Assembly: GCA_028278135.1 (NCBI GenBank)
Contig: JANQEW010000029.1
Coordinates: 62,001-126,000, forward strand
DNA: 64,000 nucleotides
Reading direction: 5' to 3'
DNA from: Rhodospirillales bacterium
GTDB lineage: Bacteria > Pseudomonadota > Alphaproteobacteria > Rhodospirillales > Rhodospirillaceae
Shown: one piece after another, positions 33,717 to 42,377 of the stretch
Layout of the letters: the number at the start of each line of letters is the position of its first letter
Position numbering within the stretch: position 1 is the stretch's first letter
The notes under the pieces: generated by a model
What the model saw: only the letters and a program-made list of their open reading frames with translations
The model's database searches: none
Told to the model about the DNA's origin: nothing
Made by a program: the position numbers and the translations under genes

Positions 33717-34303
33717 GGGAAATGTGATCTGTTGATCTGGTGACAAGTTGTGCGTAATGCCTCTACAATCTCACATCATCTAAGACTCGTATTAAGAGAA
33801 TATCCGCGCGCGGCCTCACAGAGTGTACAGCAGCCCCTTGGCAGGTTAGTTAGGCTCGTAACGCAAGGTGATATTTAAAGCATATGCCTAAAAGAGCCAG
33901 AGCTCCTTCTTTTATCGGTAGCGGAGCACTCATAAAAAACACAGAGTGAATGGTATAAACGCCTGGACCAGAGATCAGATATCATTTTCACCTTGACCTC
34001 TCACCCGGCTGTCTCACAGGCTAAAAGAGAAAAAAACGGATACAAGCGTGCTACGTGAAGGCGTGCTGTTTTGTAGTTTTTATGAAGGGAGCTGACTCAT
34101 CAGCAGAATACTGTATGCTTTTCTGTGAGCTAAGCAATCTAGTGAGTAGGCCTTCTCTCTACTCTGTGTGCTCCGTCGCCAAAAAGAAATTACGATTATG
34201 GCTCCCCTTGTCTGGTTGTACCAAAAAGTCAAAGTGTTATTTATTTTTTAGCTTTAACGGTGCCATTAGCAAGAGGAACGATTTCTAATAGGATGTTCGC
34301 GTC
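33717..34303. other. 587-bp gap where rpoN is often found
   Basis: Many alphaproteobacteria have rpoN between lptB and hpf. Here I find no sigma-54 gene or recognisable remnant on either strand. The only open frame (34055-34288) is short, Cys-rich and resembles nothing. The final 60 bp should contain the hpf promoter, but no strong hexamers are evident. Confidence 0.6.
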
Positions 34304-34876
34304 ATGCAAATATCTATTAAAGGAAAGCATATCGCTGTGGGAGATGCTTTACGTCTTCATGCTGAAGAGTCCTTAAAGACTTTAGTTGAAAAATTTTTTG
34401 ACAGAGCAATTGGTGCGACCGTTGTTCTCTCACGTGAGGCTTATAACTTCCGCGTCGATATCACCGTACACCCTTTCCGTGGTGTCATCGTTCAAGGCAG
34501 TGGTGTGACCAGCGAAGCATACACTGCTCTTGATACCGCGATGCACAGAATTGAACGTCAGTTACGCCGTTACAAGGGACGTTTTTTTGATCACAAGACA
34601 AAGGGAGAGGTAGTAACAGCTCAGTATACTATACTCGCCTCACAAGAAAAAGACAATACGGAAGAAGAATCAGTTGCGGAGGAGTCCCCTATTATCGTCG
34701 CCGAAATGAGTGCTGAAGTCCCCGTTTGCAGTGTTAGTGGTGCCGTGATGCGACTTGATCTGGCTAACGTAGCGGCTGTTTTGTTCCGTAACAGTGTCCA
34801 TGGCCGCCTAAACATGGTTTACAAACGTTCTGATGGCAACATTGGCTGGATTGATCCTCAAGGTGAAGAACTCTAA
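34304..34876 (+). CDS. hpf: long-form ribosome hibernation promoting factor
   Basis: Long HPF binds the 30S decoding region and dimerises 70S ribosomes into inactive 100S particles. The 190-residue protein has the N-terminal S30AE domain (MQISIKGKHIAVGDALR, HRIERQLRRYKGRFFDH) and a linker rich in Glu. The C-terminal dimerisation domain is about 55 residues (DLANVAAVLFRNSVHGRLN, WIDPQGEE). It is followed by ptsN, the standard alphaproteobacterial pair. Confidence 0.94.
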   Translation: MQISIKGKHIAVGDALRLHAEESLKTLVEKFFDRAIGATVVLSREAYNFRVDITVHPFRGVIVQGSGVTSEAYTALDTAMHRIERQLRRYKGRFFDHKTKGEVVTAQYTILASQEKDNTEEESVAEESPIIVAEMSAEVPVCSVSGAVMRLDLANVAAVLFRNSVHGRLNMVYKRSDGNIGWIDPQGEEL

Positions 34877-34905
34877 AGAAACCTGAGAAGGAAAGGGGGC
34901 GGAGC

Positions 34906-35376
34906 ATGGAGATGGTTGATCTCATCCACCCGGGAGGTATTATCCCAAATCTCAAGGTCACAAGTAAAAAACAGGCACTGCAAGAAATGGCCCGCCGGGC
35001 AGCAGATTTGACAGGACAAAGTGAAAGGGAGATTTTTGATGTCTTATTGGGGCGTGAACGCCTCGGAACAACAGGAGTTGGTCATGGTATTGCCATTCCG
35101 CATGGCAAATTGCCGTATCTGGATCGCCTGTATGGAGGGTTCGCCCGTCTCTGTTACTCAATCGAGTTTGAATCCATTGATGAGCGACCAGTTGATTTGA
35201 TTTTTCTACTGCTCGCGCCAGAGTTGGCAGAAACGAATCACCTGAATCTTGAAGCCTTAGCGCGTGTCTCACGGCTTTTACGGAATAAAGGGATTTGCGA
35301 TAAACTACGTCGCACTGACAGAGTCGATTCTATTTACGCTCTTCTCACCGCACCCCGCACGAGTCAGGCCGCTTGA
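34906..35376 (+). CDS. ptsN: PtsN, EIIA-Ntr phosphocarrier
   Basis: PtsN is the regulatory EIIA protein of the nitrogen PTS, which senses and relays phosphate from NPr. The 156-residue protein has the phosphorylated His in GIAIPHGKLP and the family block LIFLLLAPELAETNHL. It is 29 bp after hpf. In most relatives ptsN travels with rpoN, which is missing here, so it may serve potassium or envelope signalling rather than sigma-54. Confidence 0.93.
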   Translation: MEMVDLIHPGGIIPNLKVTSKKQALQEMARRAADLTGQSEREIFDVLLGRERLGTTGVGHGIAIPHGKLPYLDRLYGGFARLCYSIEFESIDERPVDLIFLLLAPELAETNHLNLEALARVSRLLRNKGICDKLRRTDRVDSIYALLTAPRTSQAA

Positions 35377-35620
35377 ACGCGTGTGCATGTTTCGTTTCAT
35401 CTCATCAAAGAGTGGTGGCGCGGCGAGTCTTGGCAAATGCAAACCAGTGGCCATGATGAAAGTATGCGAAAATGGGCACAGAATATATCGATGAGCATTA
35501 TGGCCTTGACTTTACAGTCAGTACTGTCAGTGATTGTTTCTCTGCTCAGTCTCTTCATGAGTATGGAAGTATGGACAATGGGGCAGATTTTTAGTAATCA
35601 TGAAGTGAGTTTAATCCCTT

Positions 35621-36439
35621 ATGAAGTTATGCATTTGCGGTTGTAATGGTCGTATGGGGCGCATGCTTGTCGCTCATGCTTTGGATACGGAGGCCTGCAC
35701 CCTGGTCGGAGGTATCGAACATCACAACTCTCCTGTCATCGGTCGTGATATCGCGACACTGATCAGTCGCCCCCCCATTGGGCACCTTGTTGAGCGAGAG
35801 GCACTGTCGCTCTTCGTGGCAGCGGATGTTATCATCGATTTTTCCTCACCTGCTGCAACAGCCGCTCACGCGGAAGCTGCTACGATAGCAGGCAAGCCAC
35901 TAGTTGTGGGCACAACTGACTTGGAATCTGAACAGCTCACCGCTCTGGCGACGGCCGCGCAGCATGTCCCCGTGCTCTATTCTCCGAACATGAGCCTCGG
36001 TATGAATGTGTTGTTCTCTCTTGTCGAAGAGGTCAGCCGTGTCCTTGACGAGAGCTATGATATAGAAATTCTTGAGATACATCACCGTACAAAAGTCAGC
36101 GCGCCATCCGGTACAGCTCTTGAACTAGGACGGGCTGCTGCTCTGGGGCGTTGTATTGATCTCCGACAATCCTCACAGCGTATCCGCGATGGATATCTCG
36201 GTCAGCGTCCGAAAGGTCATATCGGTTTCGCTGCGCTGCGCGGGGGTAATGTCGTAGGTGAGCATACTATCCTCTTCATCGCGGATGAAGAACAGGTGGA
36301 GCTCACACACAAGGTAAGTGCACGTGAGGTTTTCGCGCGTGGTGCGATTCAGGCAGCTTTTTGGTTATGGAAAAGCAATCCTGGATTATATTCCATGCAA
36401 AACGTTCTAGAAAAAAAGGAAAGCAGAGCGAAATCATAA
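35621..36439 (+). CDS. dapB: 4-hydroxy-tetrahydrodipicolinate reductase
   Basis: DapB makes tetrahydrodipicolinate for lysine and peptidoglycan. The 272-residue protein has the nucleotide fold GCNGRMGRM, the GTTD region, and the catalytic segment HHRTKVSAPSGTAL. In most family members this last reads K-x-DAPSGTA, so the Asp is Ser here. The catalytic His and Lys are kept. The last codons and stop are repeated in tandem (36428-36451, 11 of 12 bases). It is followed 16 bp later by cysQ. The ribosome site is weak. Confidence 0.93.
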   Translation: MKLCICGCNGRMGRMLVAHALDTEACTLVGGIEHHNSPVIGRDIATLISRPPIGHLVEREALSLFVAADVIIDFSSPAATAAHAEAATIAGKPLVVGTTDLESEQLTALATAAQHVPVLYSPNMSLGMNVLFSLVEEVSRVLDESYDIEILEIHHRTKVSAPSGTALELGRAAALGRCIDLRQSSQRIRDGYLGQRPKGHIGFAALRGGNVVGEHTILFIADEEQVELTHKVSAREVFARGAIQAAFWLWKSNPGLYSMQNVLEKKESRAKS

Positions 36440-36451
36440 GCGAAGTCATAA
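36428..36451. repeat. 12-bp tandem repeat copying the dapB stop codon
   Basis: Units gcgaaatcataa (36428-36439, the last three codons plus stop of dapB) and gcgaagtcataa (36440-36451) are adjacent and differ at one base. The duplication places a second in-frame stop after the gene. Confidence 0.85.
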
Positions 36452-36455
36452 ACGG

Positions 36456-37238
36456 ATGCACAGTTTTTTATCGCCTGCTGTCCTTCTACCGGCAGTGTGC
36501 CTTTTAGCCCGTCAGGCGGGAGAGGCCATTCTGTCGGTTTACCACTCATCTTTCTCTGTTGAGACGAAAACGGATGGGTCACCTGTCACAGAGGCTGATC
36601 AGATAGCAGAACGGCTGATCATCGATGGTCTACAACGGCTCGTGTGTGATATTCCCGTGGTAGCTGAGGAATCTATAATCGGTGAACAGATACCAGACCT
36701 CTCGGGCGGTTTATTCTGGCTTGTTGACCCTCTCGATGGGACTGAGGCTTTCATTCAGCGCAATGGAGAGTTTACAGTTAACATAGCTCTTATCCAAAAC
36801 AAGCGATCAGTACTCGGCGTCGTATACGCACCAGTATATAATCATCTTTACTATGCTACTGAAAACAATGCTGCCTCTGCAGAGAGAGGGAGAGAAATTT
36901 CTCTTATTAAGACACGCATTGTATCAAGAAATCATTTAGTAATCGTAGCTAGCCGCACACATGATGATTCCCCCCTGCTGGAAGCATTTCTGCACCGTCA
37001 TAAAGCACGATCTGCAATCCGTCTCAGCAGTTCTCTGAAGTTATGCCTAGTCGCTGCCGGCAAGGCTGATTTTTACCCCCGCTTCAGCAGGACAATGGAA
37101 TGGGATACGGCCGCTGGACACGCCATTCTTAAGGCTGCTGGCGGTTACGTGTGTACAACCAGTGGCGAGGAGCTACGCTATGGTAAGCCAGGTTTTCAGA
37201 ATCCCCATTTCATCGCCTACGGCGCTGTCAATTCCTGA
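36456..37238 (+). CDS. cysQ: 3'(2'),5'-bisphosphate nucleotidase CysQ
   Basis: CysQ hydrolyses adenosine 3',5'-bisphosphate (PAP), a by-product of sulfate assimilation and sulfonation. The 260-residue protein is of the inositol monophosphatase fold with metal motifs EES, WLVDPLDGTEAFI and the C-terminal MEWDTAAGHAIL. It shares its last 59 bp with the miaA start, so the two genes are overlapping and probably coupled. It could act on inositol phosphates, but the WLVDPLDGTEAFI form with the downstream pattern favours CysQ. Confidence 0.9.
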   Translation: MHSFLSPAVLLPAVCLLARQAGEAILSVYHSSFSVETKTDGSPVTEADQIAERLIIDGLQRLVCDIPVVAEESIIGEQIPDLSGGLFWLVDPLDGTEAFIQRNGEFTVNIALIQNKRSVLGVVYAPVYNHLYYATENNAASAERGREISLIKTRIVSRNHLVIVASRTHDDSPLLEAFLHRHKARSAIRLSSSLKLCLVAAGKADFYPRFSRTMEWDTAAGHAILKAAGGYVCTTSGEELRYGKPGFQNPHFIAYGAVNS

Positions 37239-38193
37239 GACTTGTGGCGTCTCGCCGCCAATCATTGTCATCGCAGGTCCAACCGCGTGCGGCAAATCAG
37301 CCTTAGCATTAGTAGTCGCCGAAGCATTTGGGGGTACTATTATTAATGCTGACAGTATGCAAATTTATAGCGGTCTCCCTCTCCTCACGGCTAAGCCCAG
37401 TGTTTCTGAGATGGAACGTATACCACATAAGCTGTACGGCATACTCAGCGCAACAGAGACATGCTCAGCAGCTCGTTGGCTAACCTTAGCACATGCTGCA
37501 ATAGAAGATGCATATGAATACAGACAACTCCCAATTATTGTAGGTGGCACAGGTCTTTACCTTGAAGTGTTGCTGCACGGCTTAGCTCCTGTGCCTGAGA
37601 TTCCTGTGATAGTACGAGAAGAAACCCGTCTCTTGATGGCAGCCATAGGACCAGCTGCTTTCTACACGCAGTTGGCCAGACGGGACCCGGGTATGGCGGC
37701 ACGCCTCCATCCCTCAGATACGCAACGTCTGCAACGGGCATGGGAAGTTCTGACCGCCACAGGTTCTTCTCTCTTGCATTGGTGGAGAGAAAAAAAAATT
37801 ATTACAAGAGCGAGATTCTGCGTTCTTTTATTGATGCCAACGCGAGAGGTGCTGCAAGCAAGCTGTGACAGACGCTTTCGTCACATCGTGGCCGCTGGGG
37901 GAATCTCTGAGGTATCTGACTTCTTGTCGCAGGACTTACCACAGGGTTGTCCAATTCTGAGAGCTTTAGGCGTAGCTGTATTGACAGATTATATTCAAGG
38001 CCGTTCAACATTGGAGGCTGCGATCTTGGCCGGTCAAATCCTTACGCGTCGCTATGCAAAACGGCAATGCACGTGGTTCCGCCGTTACCTCACAGACACT
38101 TGGATCGTGCCAGATATATATTCTGCTGGCCATTCTTCGACTCTTGAGATTCTCACATTGATTCGCAATTTTCTTGCAGAAAAAAAGAGCTAA
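37180..38193 (+). CDS. miaA: tRNA dimethylallyltransferase MiaA
   Basis: MiaA adds a dimethylallyl group to A37 of tRNAs that read UNN codons. The 337-residue protein has the P-loop GPTACGKSAL and DSMQIYSGL, and the family segments PHKLYGI and IIVGGTGLYLEVLL. The start at 37180 is supported by GAGGAG seven bases upstream, within cysQ. A longer frame starts 18 bp earlier. The order cysQ-miaA-ilvI-ilvH-ilvC is partly standard for alphaproteobacteria. Confidence 0.94.
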   Translation: MVSQVFRIPISSPTALSIPETCGVSPPIIVIAGPTACGKSALALVVAEAFGGTIINADSMQIYSGLPLLTAKPSVSEMERIPHKLYGILSATETCSAARWLTLAHAAIEDAYEYRQLPIIVGGTGLYLEVLLHGLAPVPEIPVIVREETRLLMAAIGPAAFYTQLARRDPGMAARLHPSDTQRLQRAWEVLTATGSSLLHWWREKKIITRARFCVLLLMPTREVLQASCDRRFRHIVAAGGISEVSDFLSQDLPQGCPILRALGVAVLTDYIQGRSTLEAAILAGQILTRRYAKRQCTWFRRYLTDTWIVPDIYSAGHSSTLEILTLIRNFLAEKKS

Positions 38194-38300
38194 CCACTCG
38201 CATTTCTAGTCTTAGGAATTTTTTCTAATACAAAATTCGTAAAAAGTAATAAATTTTAATTTAAAAAATATATAAGGTTGTGTTATTGATAGGAGCTTCC

Positions 38301-40064
38301 ATGACTCAGGAGCAATTGAACGGCTCGCAGATTCTTCTGAAGGCGCTCACAGATCAGGGTGTAGACGTCGTATTTGGCTATCCCGGTGGAGTGGTCTTAC
38401 CACTTTATGATGAATTATTCAAGCAAGATGCGGTTCGTCACGTCTTAGTCCGTCATGAACAAGGTGCAGTTCATGCCGCAGAAGGCTATGCCCGCTCAAC
38501 AGGCAGAGTAGGCGTGCTGCTGGTGACATCTGGCCCGGGTGCTACGAATACTGTCACGGGTTTAACAGATGCCTTGCTAGATTCAACACCTATCGTCTGC
38601 TTAACAGGACAGGTGCCGACACATCTGATTGGTAATGATGCCTTTCAGGAGGCTGATACAACTGGAATCACACGTGCATGCACAAAACACAACTATCTTG
38701 TTAAAGACGTCAATCGACTATCCTATACTCTACATGAAGCCTTCCACGTCGCTCGTAGTGGCCGACCTGGCCCCGTCCTTGTTGACCTGCCTAAAGACGT
38801 ACTGACTGCTGTTGGAGAGTACCTCTCGCCTCAGGAGGTGCAGCACAAATCCTATCACCCACAAACAAAGGGCGATTCCGCTGCTATCGCTGAGGTCATC
38901 CATCTCATGACACAGTCTCGCAGACCTCTATTGTACTGCGGTGGCGGAATCATTAATTCAGGCCCACTGGCAGTAGAAAGACTCATCCAGCTCGTCCACA
39001 TCACTGGCTTTCCGGTCACACTCACTTTAATGGGACTGGGGGCAGTGCCGGCCAGTGATGACCACTATCTCGGCATGGTTGGGATGCATGGCACTTACGA
39101 AGCAAACATGGCGATGCATGACTGTGATCTGATGTTGTGTGTGGGTGCCCGTTTTGATGACCGTGTCACAGGTAAAGTGTCTGCTTTTTCACCGAATTCT
39201 CAAAAAGTACATATTGATATTGACCCTTCTTCTATTAACAAGAACATTGTGGTCGATATTCCCATTATTGGGGATGTAGCTAATGTGCTGGAAGAGATCC
39301 TGCGTCAATGGCAGGCCTTAGTACACAAACCAGATCGTTCTCTCTTAACACCATGGTGGAACCAAATTGAGTCATGGCGCAGCCTGCAGTGCCTGAGATT
39401 TGAAACGACGGACCATGTGATTAAGCCGCAAAGAGTCATTCGTAGCTTGTATGAGGCAACACGAGGACGAGATGTTTACGTGTGTACAGAAGTCGGTCAG
39501 CACCAAATGTGGACTGCTCAGCATTTTGGATTTGATCAGCCAAGACGCTGGATGACATCTGGGGGACTTGGTACTATGGGATTCGGTCTTCCAGCGGCTA
39601 TCGGCGTACAAGTAGCACACCCGCACGCCCTGGTCATAGACATTGCTGGTGAAGCGTCTATTATGATGAATCTTCAGGAAATGGCCACTGCTATTCAACA
39701 TCGCCTACCAGTCAAAGTATTCATCATCAATAATCGCTACATGGGCATGGTCCGACAATGGCAAGAACTGTTGTATGGTGGACGATACTCAGAGAGCTAT
39801 TCAGCGACACTACCTGATTTCACGAAGTTAGCTGACGCTTTTGGGTGGACGGGGCTACAAGTGGAGAAAGCCACTGCCCTAGACAATGCTATCCACACTG
39901 CTCTTAACATTCCAGGACCAGTTATTGTGGATGTTGTCGTGGATTCTTCAGAAAATTGCTTTCCGATGATCCCAGCAGGGGCTGCACACAACGAAATCCT
40001 ATTAGAACCCGCTAAAGATGCGGGCAAGGAACTCGCTAGCGAAGAAGGAATGATTCTAATATAA
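38301..40064 (+). CDS. ilvI: acetolactate synthase, large (catalytic) subunit
   Basis: This is the first common enzyme of branched-chain amino acid synthesis, making acetolactate or acetohydroxybutyrate with ThDP and FAD. The 587-residue protein has the ThDP glutamate in VRHEQGAVHAAEGYAR and the FAD domain. Its C-terminal ThDP-binding block DIAGEASIMMNLQEMATA is the usual alphaproteobacterial version. The ATG at 38301 follows AGGAG at 38291-38295. An in-frame extension upstream has no site. The DNA just before it (38210-38280) is markedly A/T-rich and may hold the promoter. I do not see an obvious leader peptide or attenuator. Confidence 0.96.
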   Translation: MTQEQLNGSQILLKALTDQGVDVVFGYPGGVVLPLYDELFKQDAVRHVLVRHEQGAVHAAEGYARSTGRVGVLLVTSGPGATNTVTGLTDALLDSTPIVCLTGQVPTHLIGNDAFQEADTTGITRACTKHNYLVKDVNRLSYTLHEAFHVARSGRPGPVLVDLPKDVLTAVGEYLSPQEVQHKSYHPQTKGDSAAIAEVIHLMTQSRRPLLYCGGGIINSGPLAVERLIQLVHITGFPVTLTLMGLGAVPASDDHYLGMVGMHGTYEANMAMHDCDLMLCVGARFDDRVTGKVSAFSPNSQKVHIDIDPSSINKNIVVDIPIIGDVANVLEEILRQWQALVHKPDRSLLTPWWNQIESWRSLQCLRFETTDHVIKPQRVIRSLYEATRGRDVYVCTEVGQHQMWTAQHFGFDQPRRWMTSGGLGTMGFGLPAAIGVQVAHPHALVIDIAGEASIMMNLQEMATAIQHRLPVKVFIINNRYMGMVRQWQELLYGGRYSESYSATLPDFTKLADAFGWTGLQVEKATALDNAIHTALNIPGPVIVDVVVDSSENCFPMIPAGAAHNEILLEPAKDAGKELASEEGMILI

Positions 40065-40098
40065 GATGTTAAAAGGAATAATTCTAATCTAAGATGTT
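40045..40098. repeat. 26-bp imperfect tandem repeat across the ilvI stop codon
   Basis: Units 40045-40070 and 40073-40098 match at about 24 of 26 bases. The first contains the last codons and stop of ilvI (stop at 40062-40064), and the second is noncoding. Two bases separate them. Confidence 0.82.
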
Positions 40099-40112
40099 CA
40101 GATGACTGCGAG

Positions 40113-40628
40113 ATGATCATAGAAAAAAAACAAGAAGCAAGGCACACCATTGCTGTTCTCGTTGATAACGAAGCTGGCGTGCTCGCCCGGGTGATTGGGC
40201 TTTTTTCGGGACGTGGTTACAACATCGAGAGTTTGACTGTCGCAGAGGTGAACCCGCGTAACAAGCTGTCACGTATTACCATCGTCACGATAGGAACCCC
40301 AATGATCATTGAACAGATCAAAGCACAACTTCGCCGGCTGGTGCCTGTGCGGAAGGTCTCAGATTTGACAGCTGAGGGACCCTATGTTGAACGGGAACTA
40401 GCGCTCGTGAAACTCAAAGGTACGGGCGAAGCAAGAAGGGAAGCGTTGCAAATAGCAGGTATTTTTCGCGCCAGAGTAGTTGACAGCACGAACGAGTCTT
40501 TCGTCTTCGAGATTGTCGGTCATCCTGGTAAGCTGGATGCTTTTGTGAACCTAATGAGACCTGTCGGGCTTGTTGACGTTTCGCGTGCTGGCGTTGTTGC
40601 GATTGCTCGTGGCAGTGAGCCTTTGTAA
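40113..40628 (+). CDS. ilvH: acetolactate synthase, small (regulatory) subunit
   Basis: This is the ACT-domain subunit that activates the synthase and makes it valine-sensitive. The 171-residue protein shows [21 protein letters not shown] and [14 protein letters not shown] (each in part). Both are classic for the N-terminal ACT domain, and the C-terminal domain has [15 protein letters not shown]. It follows ilvI by 48 bp. Its stop codon is inside the 21-bp duplication 40619-40660. Confidence 0.95.
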   Translation: MIIEKKQEARHTIAVLVDNEAGVLARVIGLFSGRGYNIESLTVAEVNPRNKLSRITIVTIGTPMIIEQIKAQLRRLVPVRKVSDLTAEGPYVERELALVKLKGTGEARREALQIAGIFRARVVDSTNESFVFEIVGHPGKLDAFVNLMRPVGLVDVSRAGVVAIARGSEPL

Positions 40629-40660
40629 AGGCTGCGGTAGCCTTTGTAAAGGCTGCGGTA
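40619..40660. repeat. 21-bp exact tandem duplication spanning the ilvH stop
   Basis: Two perfect 21-bp units, 40619-40639 and 40640-40660 (beginning gcctttgtaa). The first contains the last two codons and the TAA stop of ilvH at 40626-40628. The second copy lies in the gap before ilvC. Confidence 0.93.
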
Positions 40661-40705
40661 TATCTTCCATTCAGCGGTACATCTTCACTGAAAAAGGGAA
40701 AGGTT

Positions 40706-41728
40706 ATGCGTGTTTATTATGATCAAGATGCAGACGTGAATCTCATAAAAAGCAAAAAGGTAGCGATCATTGGCTATGGCAGTCAGGGACATGCCCATGC
40801 TCTGAATCTCAGGGATTCAGGTGTGAGGGAGATAGCAGTCGCGCTGCGACCTGACTCTGTCTCAACACACAAAGTCAAGGCAGAGAATATAACCCTTCTG
40901 AGTCCGGCCGACGCGGCACGTTGGGCTGACGTGGTGATGGTTCTTGTGCCTGATGAACTACAAGCTGACCTTTACCAACAGGATCTCAAGCCCCATCTGG
41001 GCAATGGTGCAGTGCTAGCTTTTGCCCACGGCCTTAATATCCATTTCAATTTGATAGAGCCACGTAAAGATTTTGATGTACTGATGATTGCCCCAAAGGG
41101 ACCAGGACATACCGTCCGCGCTGAATACTTGAAAGGTGGCGGTGTCCCCTGTCTGGTCGCTGTGGCCCAGAACGTCTCTGGGAATGCTATGGAACTTGCT
41201 GTCTCTTACGCTGCAGCCATTGGAGGAACGCGAGCCGGAGTCATTGAAACAACCTTTCGTGAGGAATGTGAAACGGATCTGTTTGGTGAGCAGACAGTGC
41301 TATGTGGTGGCGTGACAAGCTTAATTCGTGCAGGTTTTGAGACTTTAGTTGAAGCGGGTTACGCCCCAGAAATGGCTTATTTCGAATGTGTACACGAAAT
41401 GAAGCTTATTGTAGATCTTATTTATGAAGGCGGCCTGGCCAATATGCTTTATTCCATCTCTAACACGGCGGAGTATGGTACTTACGTATCAGGCCCGTGC
41501 GCGGTACCACAAGAAAAAACGAAGAAGCTTATGCGGCAGATCCTGGAAAACATACAGTCTGGTCGATTCGTGCATGACTGGCTAACAGAGTGTCGTGTCG
41601 GTCAGCCATCCTTTAAAGCTTATCGTCGCCACTGGGCTAACCATCCCCTTGAAGCCGTAGGCACTCGTCTGCGGCACATGATGCCTTGGATCACCGCTAA
41701 CCGTCTTGTCGAAAGAAACACAAACTGA
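40706..41728 (+). CDS. ilvC: ketol-acid reductoisomerase
   Basis: IlvC isomerises and reduces acetolactate to dihydroxy-isovalerate using NADPH and Mg2+. At 340 residues it is the short class I form. Motifs present are the nucleotide site [26 protein letters not shown], the metal-binding DLFGEQ and [17 protein letters not shown]. It starts with [10 protein letters not shown] after an AAAGG site. It completes the ilvI-ilvH-ilvC group. Confidence 0.97.
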   Translation: MRVYYDQDADVNLIKSKKVAIIGYGSQGHAHALNLRDSGVREIAVALRPDSVSTHKVKAENITLLSPADAARWADVVMVLVPDELQADLYQQDLKPHLGNGAVLAFAHGLNIHFNLIEPRKDFDVLMIAPKGPGHTVRAEYLKGGGVPCLVAVAQNVSGNAMELAVSYAAAIGGTRAGVIETTFREECETDLFGEQTVLCGGVTSLIRAGFETLVEAGYAPEMAYFECVHEMKLIVDLIYEGGLANMLYSISNTAEYGTYVSGPCAVPQEKTKKLMRQILENIQSGRFVHDWLTECRVGQPSFKAYRRHWANHPLEAVGTRLRHMMPWITANRLVERNTN

Positions 41729-41823
41729 AGCCGATATCGCTGCGAGAGAGCTTTCCCTCACGCCTCCCCCTAGGAAGGCCCTAGGAAGGGTGGTCGTGCG
41801 ATTTCCGCTCGCTGCATGCCATG

Positions 41824-41849
41824 GTAGATGGTAGGCGTAGATGGTAGGC
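41824..41849. repeat. 13-bp exact tandem duplication that copies the tRNA-Val 3' end
   Basis: Two perfect units (41824-41836 and 41837-41849, gtagatggtaggc). The second contains the last eight bases of tRNA-Val, including encoded CCA (41842-41849 on the minus strand). So the DNA just past the tRNA holds a second copy of its terminal GCCTACCA. Confidence 0.92.
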
Positions 41850-41917
41850 GATGACGGATTCGAACCGCCGACCCTCTCGATGTAAGCGAGACGCTCTCCC
41901 AACTGAGCTAATCGCCC
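41842..41917 (-). tRNA. tRNA-Val (TAC anticodon)
   Basis: The minus-strand cloverleaf has acceptor GGGCGAT/ATCGCCT with a terminal G-U pair and D-arm GCTCAGTTGGGAGAGC. The anticodon stem-loop TCTCG-CTTACAT-CGAGA gives TAC, and the T-loop is GGTTCGAATCC. CCA is encoded (41842-41844). It is adjacent to hupB, the usual alphaproteobacterial place. Confidence 0.96.
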
Positions 41918-41961
41918 TCTCGTATTACCTATTTTTATTACCTATTTGATTACCTACTTTC

Positions 41962-42234
41962 TTAGTTTATTGCTTCCTTGAATTGTTTTCCTGGCTTAAA
42001 CTTTGGCATTCGTGACGCCGGTATTGAGATCTTTTCACCCGTGCGGGGATTCCTGCCCTCGCTTGCAGCGCGCTCAGTGACATTGAAAGTACCAAAGCCA
42101 ACCAAACGGACTTCATCGCCTGTCTTCATAGCCGTTATAATGGCGTCAAACACGGCATCCACGGCTTTCAAGGCATCGACTTTGGATAACCCACTGCTGT
42201 TCGCCACTGTAGCCACAAGATCATTCTTATTCAC
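41962..42234 (-). CDS. hupB: DNA-binding protein HU
   Basis: HU is a small nucleoid protein. The 90-residue sequence MNKNDLVATVANSSGLSK..., with GFGTFNVTERAASEGRNPRTGE and IPASRMPKFKPGKQFKEAIN in part, is the conserved HU core including the DNA-intercalating arm. It follows lon on the same strand, as in most relatives. The DNA just after its stop (41922-41960) has an attacctattt motif repeated at 12-13-bp spacing. Confidence 0.97.
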   Translation of the reverse strand: MNKNDLVATVANSSGLSKVDALKAVDAVFDAIITAMKTGDEVRLVGFGTFNVTERAASEGRNPRTGEKISIPASRMPKFKPGKQFKEAIN

Positions 42235-42377
42235 CTGACCCCCTCTCTGCTATCCAGCACCTGGCACTCCTCAGACAGACGCCAACACAGAACATGCCCC
42301 ACTCTCACGCTGCACTGCACGCTGAAGAGAGTTCTCCCTTTCCGGGCGATTTACCGGCTAGAATCGGCATCGGCATC

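Noticed and set aside
35383..35646. Small frame with a hydrophobic segment between ptsN and dapB
   Set aside because: GTG start without ribosome site, overlap with the dapB start and no known family. It could be real but cannot be supported.
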